Shown: piece by piece, positions 39,515 through 48,080 of the stretch
Numbering within the stretch: position 1 is the first letter of the stretch
Layout of the letters: each line of letters starts with the position of its first letter
Assembly: GCA_910579775.1 (NCBI GenBank)
Contig: CAJTUE010000012.1
Coordinates: 1 to 48,080, forward strand
Direction: 5' to 3'
Origin: an uncultured Oscillospiraceae bacterium
GTDB lineage: Bacteria; Bacillota; Clostridia; Oscillospirales; Oscillospiraceae
DNA length: 48,080 nucleotides
Made by a program: the position numbers and the translations under genes
Notes under the pieces: model-generated
Seen by the model: the letters and a program-made list of their open reading frames with translations, nothing else
What the model was told of the DNA's origin: nothing
The model's database searches: none

Positions 39515-42500
39515 ATGAAAGCAGTTTTGAAACGGAACGCACGTAAGGCACTGGCCCTGCTGCTGGCACTCACCATGCTGGTGAGCTGCATGGGGCTGAC
39601 GGCTCTGGCCGCCCCCGGTGACGAGAGCCAGCCGACAACAGGTCAGTCGGAGCTGAAGCTGTGGTATAACCAGCCGGCCAGTCAATCGAGCCTGCGGGGG
39701 GCCGTCGGAAATGGAGTGCCGACGACGGAAGATGATATCTGGCAGAAAAACACTCTGCCTATTGGCAATGGCGATCTGGGTGCCAACATCTATGGCGAGA
39801 TCGGCATCGAGCGCTTGACGCTTAATGAAAAGACTCTGTGGACAGGCGGACCTTCGGAGAGCCGGCCCAATTATATCGGCGGCAATCGAGAGGAACAGGG
39901 CGAGAACGGCGCACGGCTCAAGAGAGTTCAGCAGATGTTTCTGGACGGTGATACCGATGGAGCTGTCCGTGAGGCCGGGGGCCTTATAGGTGCGGGTGGC
40001 GGTAACTATGGCTACTACGCCCCTTGGAGCGAGTTGAACATTGCCTGTGACAGTTTGGCACAGGTGACTGAGGCACTGGCCGCTCTGCCCGGATGTACAA
40101 ATAACGGGACAGATAAGATCAATCAGGCAGATTTTACTTTTAGTGGCAGTTGGTATACTTGGAATGACGGTGTCCACCATGGTCCCGGCAAGGTGGAGAC
40201 CAGTTCTGATAACACCTACTTTACTTATGATTTTACTGTGCCTGCTGGTAAGAAGGGCACCTTGGAGCTATTCTCCCACACCGGTGGCGGTGTCTTTACC
40301 CTGGAGTTCACCAAAAGGCCCGCGGGCTTTACCCAAGCAGCTGTGGACGCGACAGTAAGCGGCGGTTTGCTCAAGTCCTTTTCCAACCTGGTTCCCGGTG
40401 ACTACACCCTAAAGGGTACACGCAAGAGCGGGAAGGTCAACTTGGACTATGTCAAGCTTACTTCTACCTTTGATACTTCGAATTACAAGCGGTGGCTGTC
40501 TTTGGATAACGCTGTTTCCGGGGTGGAGTTCACGGCGAACGGTGTGGACTATACCCGGGAGTACTTTGTGAGCAACCCGGATCATGTGCTGGTGGCTCAT
40601 TTGACCGCTTCCCAGAGCGCGGGCTTTACCGTAACACTTCCTAAGAAAATGGGCACCTCAGCGACCACTGTGGCGGAGGGGAGTGACACCCTAAAACTCT
40701 GCGGTCAATTGTCTGACAACCAAGAGAAGTTTGCCTCCTATCTCAAAGCGGTGCCCGGTATGGACACCACTGTGAGCGCAAGCGGTGACCGTATCACCGT
40801 CACCGGTACGGAGGTTACCCTGTATTTTTCCGCTGCCACGGACTACGCCCAAGTCTACCCAACCTACCGCAGTGGCGAAACAGATGCTGCTTTGGCTGCC
40901 CGCGTAAAGAAGCTGGTGGATGATGCCGCGCAAAAGGGGTATAGCAGCGTAAAGGCGGACCACCTTACAGATTATCGCAGCCTCTATAACCGCATGAGCT
41001 TGGATGTGGGTCAGACATCTACGGAAAAGCCCACAGATGAACTGATCGTGGCCTATAAGGACGGCTCGGCCACAGCAGGGGAGAAGCGGCTGTTGGAGGT
41101 CATGATCTTCCAGTATGGCCGCTACCTTACCATTGCGAGTTCCCGGGAGAATTCCATTCTGCCTGCCAACCTCCAAGGCGTTTGGAACAACCGCAACAAT
41201 CCCCCTTGGATGTCCGACTATCACACCAACGTCAATCTCCAGATGAACTACTGGCCCACCTACGTCACCAATCTGGCGGAGTGCGGCGATTCTCTGGTGC
41301 GGTTTATGGAGAGCCTGCGGGAGCCGGGCCGGGTCACAGCAAAGATCTACGCGGGGATCGAGAGCACTGCAGCAAACCCGGAAAACGGCTTCATGGCCCA
41401 TACCCAGACCACTCCCTACGGCTATACCACTCCCGGCTGGAGTTTTGACTGGGGCTGGTCTCCTGCGGCCATTGCATGGCTGATTCAAAATATTTGGGAA
41501 TATTATGAGTATACCGGCGATGTGGCGTATATGCGGAACTACATTTACCCCATCATGCGGGAGTATACCCGTTTTTATGACCAGTTCCTCATTGACAAAA
41601 CCTCGGGAAAAACGGCAGACGAGCTGACCACAGCGGATCGCGATGTGGTGCTGGCCTCTGTTCCGGCCTACTCCCCAGAGCACGGCCCGCGGACGGCGGG
41701 CAATACCTATGAGCACTCGATCATCTGGCAGCTCTATGACGACACCATTACCGCCGCCAAACTGCTGAATGTGGACACTGATCGGATCGGCAATGCAGAC
41801 ACCCCAGGCACTTGGGCCTATAATCAGGCCCATCTGGAAGGCCCCATTGAGGTTGGTGCCAGCGGCGAGGTCAAGGAATGGTACGAGCAATATGGCCTTA
41901 ACAGCAGCGGTAAAGCAATCTATGAGGATGGCTCACTTTTGGGCAATGGTGATCAGGGCTATGATCACCGACATCTGTCCCATATGATTGGTATTTTCCC
42001 TGGTGATTTGATTCAAACAAACGAAGAATGGTATGAAGCAGCCCGTGTTTCCATGAACAACCGAAACGATGTAAACACCGGTTGGTCTATGGCTCACCGG
42101 ACTGCTGTCTGGGCTCGTCTTCGGGATGGCAACCATGCCCACAAGGTCCTGAGCCTGATGATTAAAAACGACAAGTTCTATAACAACCTATGGGATAACC
42201 ACGCTCCATTCCAAATCGACGGCAACTTCGGTTATACCGCTGGCGTAGCTGAGATGCTCCTGCAGAGCAATATGGGCTTTATCGATCTGCTGCCCGCCCT
42301 GCCTGACGCATGGGCCACCGGCAGCTATGAGGGCCTGCTGGCCCGTGGCAACTTTGAAGTGGACGCCGCTTGGGCGAACAAGGCTTTGACCCGTGCCGCC
42401 ATTACCTCCAAAAATGGCGGCGAGTGTGTCTTGCACTATCCAAACATTGCCCAAGCCAAAGTGACCGACTCCAACGGCAACCTGATGGAATACACCATCG

Positions 42501-45500
42501 TGGACAGCAACAAGATCAGCTTTAACACAGCCAAGGGCGCAACCTACACCATTACAGATATCACCCCCTCTCAGGGTATCAGTACCGTGGAGGATGCTGA
42601 GGCATTCCGCACAGCCACAGATTCCGTTATCGTCCGGTGGACAGTAAAGGACGGCGAGAGCTATCAGGTCTATCGCCAGATCGGCGAGGGGGATATCCTC
42701 CCTGTAGGCGATACAGTCACCGACAGTCCTTTTGTCGATGAAACTGCTTACGAGAATCTGGGTGCATTGAAGTATTACTTCTCTGTGAACGGTGGTGCGG
42801 TCACCACTACCCCTGTTACGGTGCAAGATCTGCGGAACATGAGCCGGGTGGACGACCAGTATAGTCTGGACGGCACCAACGCCAACGGGTCACCCATTGT
42901 GTACGGCGGAAGTTGGGGTACTTACAACTCTGACTCCAACAACTACAAAGGAACCTGCCGCTTTGTGGAGGCCAGAGATGTGAGCGGTCAGACCGCTACC
43001 CTGACCTTCCTGGGTACCGGTATTCAGGTTATCGGCCGTCGTAACGGCTACAACACCGAGTTTGCCGTATCAGTGGACGGAGGTGAAACCACAGGCTACA
43101 GCATCACCAGTGGCAGCGGCTATAACTCTGTCCTGGCTGAAGTCACCGGCCTTGAGTATGGCATTCACACTGCCGTGATGACGCTGACAAAGAACAAGAT
43201 AGACTTTGACGGCTTCAATGTCCTGGGCGGCCAGACCATGGTCGACCCCGAGGAACCAGAGCTGGAGATCAATACCGTGGGCGGTATTGAAAAGCTTTGG
43301 AATGCAGGGGAGACGGTGCAGTTTACCTCTAACATTACCGATGGCGTGACCTGGACGGCTACCTCCAGTGTTGTCCATGCCACGACCTGTAACTACCCGG
43401 AGCACAAATTTAGCTGGAACGCCGACACTAAGACTCTGACTGCGGGTCTGACGGACGAGGTGATCACCGTCACCGCCACCAAGGGGGACAAGGTTGACTC
43501 CAAGCAGATCACCATTACCCCTAAGACCACCGTGACTATCATTGAGGACTCGGTGAGCAGCGGTGCGGGGAAAAATCCGGCCATTGAATGGACCGGAAAT
43601 TGGAGCTCTTATTGGGGTGAGTCGACCAAGCACCACGGCGGCAGCAAGACGGAGAACGGCACCTCTTACAGCCTGACCTTCAACGGCACGGGGATCGCGA
43701 TTTTTGTTCAGAAGAACGGACACTCTACTTGGAGCAACAACTCTTATAATGTTATTTTGGACGAAGGAGTGGAAGGGTCTGAGCAAACCAAAACCTGCAG
43801 TGGTTATGATTCCTCTTTGGCTACCACCGGCGTAAACCAGCAGAAGCTGATTGAATTTTTGAACCTGACAAACGGAAGCCACACCATTAAGGTCACTGGT
43901 TCCGGGAATGGTGTAAATCTTGACTTCATTGAGGTCTATGCCCCCAATCCCAATGCGCCTCAGGTGGATCTGACCGCTTTACAGGAAGCCGTGGCCAATG
44001 CTGCCGCATGTAATGAGGTAGATTATACGGCAGAGAGTTGGGCGACTCTGGCCGCCGCGCTGGAGACCGCTGGTAAACTTTTGAACGGCACTGAAACTGC
44101 TACAGAAGAGAATGTAGCTGCGGCTGCCGTTGCAATTCAAAGTGCGATCAACGGTCTGCAGGTTGCGCCCCTTATGCCTCCTACGAACCTCACTGTGGTG
44201 CAGGCCGGTGGCACAAGCGTTACCATAATGTGGGATGCGGTCTCCAATGCCTCCGGTTATGTGGTCAGCGTGGAAGGAATCGATGGAAGTCAGGAGGTCA
44301 CTGGAACGGCTCACCAAATCACCGGACTGGAGCCTGCCCATAACTACACCGTTTCGGTGAAGTCTAAGAACTCTAAGGGGACGTCTACAGATACCACCAC
44401 TGTTTTAGCCAAGACCAAGGACACCATCGCACCCACTGCCCCCACCAACTTGTCTTACAGCGGAGGTACACTGAGTTGGGATGCCGCAACTGATAATAAA
44501 GCGGTTACCGGCTACAAGGTCTATGTAGATGGGGAGTTGAACAGCGACCAGAGCACTGCCCTTACCCGTACGCTGAACTTGTCCACCGATACCCAGCACA
44601 GCATTCGGGCCATTGCCGTAGATGCAGCGGGTAACGAGTCTGTCCCCGCAGCTATAGTAGTGGCGCCCAGCTATAATGTCAGCGTCCAAAACGCTACCAT
44701 TATGAGCAGTAAGAATACCTTCAAGGCCGGTGAAGCGGTCGCTGTCACCGCCACCGTACCTAAGGGAAGCATCTGCACGGGTTGGACTGCTTCGGGCATT
44801 ACAGTCGCTGGGAATGACGAAACCATCAGCTTTACCATGCCGGCCAACGATGTGTCGCTGACAGCCAATGTAGTAGAAAAGAACTGGCCGGTTACCACCG
44901 AGCTGACCAATCTGGTTAGCAGTCTGGGGAAGAACACTACTGTTCCCCATAAGGACAGCATTACATTTAATCTGATCGCTTATGCTCCCTATCAGCTTCC
45001 CGCCTCCATCCATGTGACCATGGACGGCAAGGAGTTGCAGTCTCCTTGGGTTCAGTATAACGTGACCACCGGCACGGTCACTGTTCGCGAGGTCACCGGC
45101 GCGGTGGTCGTCACCGCAGAAAACGCGCCTCAGACGCCCACCGGCGCAGCGTTCACGGCAGCCGATCCTTTCCAGCTTCCCAACGCCGAGGGTGAGGTTA
45201 CCAAGCTGGAGGCGGAGTACATGGAGCTGACCCCCGGAGATGGAAGCCAGCTGGCGGCGGTCTATGGTCCGAATTTCGGCAACAAGCAGCTCACCGGCTT
45301 TGTAGCCGGCGATACCATTAAGCTCTACTACAACGCTGCCCAGCCCGGCCGTTATGGTTTGACCCTGCGCTATAAATCTGCGCAGACCGCCGACCATCCC
45401 CAGAACTTTAACTGGGTGGGTGATCCCAACGTGGAGCTGCACAACGGTACGGTTCCCGGTACTCTGGATCCCAGCGGACAGGCGGTTTATGATGAAGTAA

Positions 45501-48080
45501 CCTTGCGCTTTATCGTGAAAACGGCTGGCCCCGGCGTAGTGACCTTCAATGCTGAAGCTCTGGCAGGAGGGGCGGGTAATTACGGAGGCCCAGATCTCGA
45601 CTCTATGTCCTTCACACTGGAAGCCATTGCCGCCACCTCTGTGGAAACCATTACTCTGGAGCCGGAGGAGGTCACCCTCTATCTGGAGGGGGCGAATGGC
45701 GAAGATACCGCTGTACTTACCGCTGAAGTCGCGCCCGATACGGCCACCAACAAGACCCTTCGTTGGGAGTCCAGCGACAGCAGCATCGTCTATGTTACCC
45801 AGTATGGTCACATTGGCGCTCGCAGCAACGGCACGGCCACCATTACGGCCAGAGCCATGGACGGCAGCGGCGTGATCAGCGAAGCTGCTACCGTCACCGT
45901 TAAGACCCGAATTTCCGGCGAAGTAAGCATTTCCGGCGTACCGCAGTACGGTGAGGAGTTGGTGGCTTCCATCAACCAGATCTCCAATCAAGCCGCAAAG
46001 GAAACCCTTACCTATCAGTGGAACCGGGACGGCGAGGCCATTCCTGGCGAGACCGGACGGCACTACACTGTGGCCGAGGAAGACATTGGCGCAGAACTCA
46101 CCGTCACCATCTTTGCGGCCGATCCCTATGTGGGTGGGGCGAACGGCACCACCTCCAGCCCTGTCACCGCTACCAAGGCCACAGGCCCAGATGTGGTAGC
46201 CACTTTGGACGCAGTGGACTGCACCGAGGGAGATGACGGCCGGATCACTGGCCTCAACCCGGCGCGTGCCTACGAGTATAAGCTGGTCAGCGCTGGTGAT
46301 GACGCCTGGGTGCCCATTCCCGGCACACCCGGTGTTACAACGCTACAGGACCTTCCCGCCGGCAGCTACCATGTCCGTGTGGCGGAGACTGAAACCAACA
46401 CCGCCGGCGCTCCTTCCCGCACCTTGACCATCTTGGCCGCCAGCGCTTCGGGCAATGAAATCACCATCGGCGACTTTGACGGCGGTGTGGTTCGTGCCGA
46501 TGTTCGCAAAGCGGCTTCGGGAGCAACTGTGACCCTGACGGTACTTCCCAATGCTGGCTATGAGTTGGTAAGCGATTCCCTGACAGTTGGCAATGGCGTG
46601 GTCCTTTCGGATGAAGGAAACAATACCTTTACCTTTGCTATGCCCGATGAGGCGGTCGCTGTCACCGCGCAGTTCCAAAAGAAAACCTACACCATTGTCC
46701 ATGCCCAGTTGACAAATGTTCAGTGTGATCACACTGAACACAACCACAGCTTTGAGTATGGCGCTACACCCACCATTACGCTGACGCCTGACGAAGGCTA
46801 TGATTTGCCCCGAGTCATTACCATCACAGTGACGGGGACGGGTACGCCTTTTACCGCCTACACCTATAACGACGGTAAGATCGTCTTTACTAGCGGTATT
46901 TCCGACAATCTGACCATTAAGGGCGACGGCATCAAGAAGTCTCTCGACGTGATTTACGCGTTGTACGGCCTTTCAGCTCTGAATGGTCCGCGTTTCGTGG
47001 GCTATCAGGAGGCGCTTAGCCTGACGATCACTGCCAAGGATGGCTATACGCTGCCTGCTGACATCACCATTACCATGGGCGATGTGGAGTTGACAGGCGG
47101 CCAATATTCCTATGATGCCGAAAACGGCACGGTAACGATTGCGGCGGGTATCATCACCGACAAGATCACCTTGACTGCCTACGGCGAAAGCAGCCTGCCT
47201 AAACTGGCTAAGGTGGATGTTACCTCCAACCCTGCCGGCGAGCCGGCAGTGGGTACACAGTTCACTGCTGCGACCACACCTACCGATGCATTCCCCGATT
47301 ACCAGTGGTATCGTGTCAGTGCCACCGATGAAAACGACCGTACCCCAATCAATGGTGCTACCAACCGCACCTATGTGATTAAGGCTGCCGACGTGGGTTA
47401 TCGTATTCAGGTTTCCGCCACCGGCACCAGAAAATACAGCGGCACGATATACTCTGCTCCCAGTCAGGTCGTCCGTGACGCAGATGTGGTGCATGTGGAA
47501 AGCGTTTCCGTGAATCCGGAGGCTATCACCATCACCGCCGGCGGTAATACCCAGCAGCTTGCTGCAGTGGTTACACCCAGCGAAGCCAGCAACAAAACAG
47601 TGATTTGGAGTTCCAGTGATCCCGATATTGTAACCGTGACCAGCACCGGCGCAATCTCCGGCAAGAAAGAGGGTTCGACCACAATCACTGTTACGACAGT
47701 AGATGGCGGACTCACCGCTATCTGCAATGTGACGGTAATTGGGATTACATTGGATGATCTGACCGTAACAGTCGGTGGAACCAAGCGTGTTGCTTCGCAT
47801 ATTCCCAGTGACCTGCCTTATCGGACGTTGACGTGGACCAGCAGCGATGAAGAAATTGCGACTGTGGACGAAAATGGCACAGTCTCCGGTATCAAAGCCG
47901 GAACGGCTACGATCACAGTGACAAGCGATACTGGGTTTACCGCCAAATGCACGGTGACCGTTCGCGCACAGAGTACCGGCGGCAGTAGCTCTTCCTCCGG
48001 CACCAGCACGACCACCGAGACCCGTGAGGACGGCTCTAAGGTAACTACCATCACTAAGCCGGACGGCTCCAAGACAGTGA
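39515..48080 (+). CDS. Giant secreted GH95 alpha-L-fucosidase, multidomain (partial, open at window end)
   Basis: The first 2,855 codons of an open gene. A signal peptide with a likely ALA-AP cleavage is at about residues 1-33. GH95 spans about 48-1010 with the 1,2-alpha-fucosidase catalytic set. NVN in YHTNVNLQMNYWP gives Asn572/Asn574, SPEHGP gives acid Glu722, and QIDGNFG gives base Asp902. A ~140-residue beta-sandwich-like insert (about 180-318) splits the GH95 N-domain. Then come two CBM-like modules (about 1110-1240 and 1343-1477), FIVAR (1484-1550), two FN3, a CBM6/35-like module (about 1895-2040), Ig-like and three Big_2 domains, and a TREDGSKVTTITKPDGSK linker. Such linkers often precede SLH repeats. 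It would release fucose from mucin and milk glycans at the cell surface. Confidence 0.9.
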   Translation, partial: MKAVLKRNARKALALLLALTMLVSCMGLTALAAPGDESQPTTGQSELKLWYNQPASQSSLRGAVGNGVPTTEDDIWQKNTLPIGNGDLGANIYGEIGIERLTLNEKTLWTGGPSESRPNYIGGNREEQGENGARLKRVQQMFLDGDTDGAVREAGGLIGAGGGNYGYYAPWSELNIACDSLAQVTEALAALPGCTNNGTDKINQADFTFSGSWYTWNDGVHHGPGKVETSSDNTYFTYDFTVPAGKKGTLELFSHTGGGVFTLEFTKRPAGFTQAAVDATVSGGLLKSFSNLVPGDYTLKGTRKSGKVNLDYVKLTSTFDTSNYKRWLSLDNAVSGVEFTANGVDYTREYFVSNPDHVLVAHLTASQSAGFTVTLPKKMGTSATTVAEGSDTLKLCGQLSDNQEKFASYLKAVPGMDTTVSASGDRITVTGTEVTLYFSAATDYAQVYPTYRSGETDAALAARVKKLVDDAAQKGYSSVKADHLTDYRSLYNRMSLDVGQTSTEKPTDELIVAYKDGSATAGEKRLLEVMIFQYGRYLTIASSRENSILPANLQGVWNNRNNPPWMSDYHTNVNLQMNYWPTYVTNLAECGDSLVRFMESLREPGRVTAKIYAGIESTAANPENGFMAHTQTTPYGYTTPGWSFDWGWSPAAIAWLIQNIWEYYEYTGDVAYMRNYIYPIMREYTRFYDQFLIDKTSGKTADELTTADRDVVLASVPAYSPEHGPRTAGNTYEHSIIWQLYDDTITAAKLLNVDTDRIGNADTPGTWAYNQAHLEGPIEVGASGEVKEWYEQYGLNSSGKAIYEDGSLLGNGDQGYDHRHLSHMIGIFPGDLIQTNEEWYEAARVSMNNRNDVNTGWSMAHRTAVWARLRDGNHAHKVLSLMIKNDKFYNNLWDNHAPFQIDGNFGYTAGVAEMLLQSNMGFIDLLPALPDAWATGSYEGLLARGNFEVDAAWANKALTRAAITSKNGGECVLHYPNIAQAKVTDSNGNLMEYTIVDSNKISFNTAKGATYTITDITPSQGISTVEDAEAFRTATDSVIVRWTVKDGESYQVYRQIGEGDILPVGDTVTDSPFVDETAYENLGALKYYFSVNGGAVTTTPVTVQDLRNMSRVDDQYSLDGTNANGSPIVYGGSWGTYNSDSNNYKGTCRFVEARDVSGQTATLTFLGTGIQVIGRRNGYNTEFAVSVDGGETTGYSITSGSGYNSVLAEVTGLEYGIHTAVMTLTKNKIDFDGFNVLGGQTMVDPEEPELEINTVGGIEKLWNAGETVQFTSNITDGVTWTATSSVVHATTCNYPEHKFSWNADTKTLTAGLTDEVITVTATKGDKVDSKQITITPKTTVTIIEDSVSSGAGKNPAIEWTGNWSSYWGESTKHHGGSKTENGTSYSLTFNGTGIAIFVQKNGHSTWSNNSYNVILDEGVEGSEQTKTCSGYDSSLATTGVNQQKLIEFLNLTNGSHTIKVTGSGNGVNLDFIEVYAPNPNAPQVDLTALQEAVANAAACNEVDYTAESWATLAAALETAGKLLNGTETATEENVAAAAVAIQSAINGLQVAPLMPPTNLTVVQAGGTSVTIMWDAVSNASGYVVSVEGIDGSQEVTGTAHQITGLEPAHNYTVSVKSKNSKGTSTDTTTVLAKTKDTIAPTAPTNLSYSGGTLSWDAATDNKAVTGYKVYVDGELNSDQSTALTRTLNLSTDTQHSIRAIAVDAAGNESVPAAIVVAPSYNVSVQNATIMSSKNTFKAGEAVAVTATVPKGSICTGWTASGITVAGNDETISFTMPANDVSLTANVVEKNWPVTTELTNLVSSLGKNTTVPHKDSITFNLIAYAPYQLPASIHVTMDGKELQSPWVQYNVTTGTVTVREVTGAVVVTAENAPQTPTGAAFTAADPFQLPNAEGEVTKLEAEYMELTPGDGSQLAAVYGPNFGNKQLTGFVAGDTIKLYYNAAQPGRYGLTLRYKSAQTADHPQNFNWVGDPNVELHNGTVPGTLDPSGQAVYDEVTLRFIVKTAGPGVVTFNAEALAGGAGNYGGPDLDSMSFTLEAIAATSVETITLEPEEVTLYLEGANGEDTAVLTAEVAPDTATNKTLRWESSDSSIVYVTQYGHIGARSNGTATITARAMDGSGVISEAATVTVKTRISGEVSISGVPQYGEELVASINQISNQAAKETLTYQWNRDGEAIPGETGRHYTVAEEDIGAELTVTIFAADPYVGGANGTTSSPVTATKATGPDVVATLDAVDCTEGDDGRITGLNPARAYEYKLVSAGDDAWVPIPGTPGVTTLQDLPAGSYHVRVAETETNTAGAPSRTLTILAASASGNEITIGDFDGGVVRADVRKAASGATVTLTVLPNAGYELVSDSLTVGNGVVLSDEGNNTFTFAMPDEAVAVTAQFQKKTYTIVHAQLTNVQCDHTEHNHSFEYGATPTITLTPDEGYDLPRVITITVTGTGTPFTAYTYNDGKIVFTSGISDNLTIKGDGIKKSLDVIYALYGLSALNGPRFVGYQEALSLTITAKDGYTLPADITITMGDVELTGGQYSYDAENGTVTIAAGIITDKITLTAYGESSLPKLAKVDVTSNPAGEPAVGTQFTAATTPTDAFPDYQWYRVSATDENDRTPINGATNRTYVIKAADVGYRIQVSATGTRKYSGTIYSAPSQVVRDADVVHVESVSVNPEAITITAGGNTQQLAAVVTPSEASNKTVIWSSSDPDIVTVTSTGAISGKKEGSTTITVTTVDGGLTAICNVTVIGITLDDLTVTVGGTKRVASHIPSDLPYRTLTWTSSDEEIATVDENGTVSGIKAGTATITVTSDTGFTAKCTVTVRAQSTGGSSSSSGTSTTTETREDGSKVTTITKPDGSKTV

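Noticed and set aside
38390..40180. A 596-codon minus-strand frame across the lnpA end and GH95 start
   Set aside because: It crosses the GH112 gene, a terminator, a promoter and the GH95 start on the other strand, and its product has no family features.
44405..46063. A 552-codon open frame on the minus strand inside the GH95 gene, with other long antisense frames at 40691-41890 and 46973-47800
   Set aside because: They are mirror frames of a GC-rich coding strand. The plus-strand frame has clear domains (Big_2, FN3, CBM-like), while the antisense products have no recognisable domain, signal or SD.

Overview
This window is a stretch of GC-rich chromosome from a spore-forming, Gram-positive anaerobe. 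The best fit is a gut Oscillospiraceae member of the Flavonifractor/Pseudoflavonifractor/Lawsonibacter kind. The reasons are a CotJA-type spore coat protein, a CwlD-type amidase, strong SD sequences, sigma-A promoters, Firmicutes T-box and L10 leaders, and a mucin/milk-glycan locus. This placement is inferred from gene content and style, because no marker could be searched.

Region 1 (1-20 kb) is mostly housekeeping. It starts with a cotJA/cotJB-like ORF that runs into an AT-rich junction near base 302. Next come a CwlD-type amidase and radA, then a tight run of the M16 pair yfmF-yfmH with lgt and folD. On the minus strand are leuA with a leucine T-box, two half-size TauE/SafE genes, tcdA, a PrsA-like foldase, a probable 6S RNA and a DUF1292 gene. 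Divergent from these lie ruvX, a class A PBP, and the aspartate-family genes (ACT-domain regulator, hom, aspartate kinase).

Region 2 (19.8-26 kb) is the transcription/translation block: rpmG-secE-nusG-rplK-rplA, rplJ-rplL, then greA-lysS. It is rich in RNA control. There is a possible attenuator before rpmG, an L1-type site before rplK, and an L10 leader before rplJ. L10 carries an unusual Ala/Pro/Glu-rich tail.

Region 3 (26 kb to the end) is a complete-looking system for galacto-N-biose/lacto-N-biose, the core disaccharides of mucin and human milk oligosaccharides. A giant secreted GH95 fucosidase would remove alpha-1,2-fucose outside the cell. A lipoprotein SBP, two permeases and an MsmX-type ATPase would import the product. 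A GH112 phosphorylase would split it into Gal-1-P and N-acetylhexosamine. An NahK-like kinase, a nucleotidyltransferase of a non-GalT type and GalE would move both halves into UDP-sugar metabolism. A divergent AraC regulator and an atypical ROK protein complete the set. Several units begin with long structured leaders of no recognised class. The GH95 gene runs off the right edge still open, in a linker of the kind that often precedes SLH wall-anchoring repeats.

No tRNA, rRNA, CRISPR array or transposase gene was seen.
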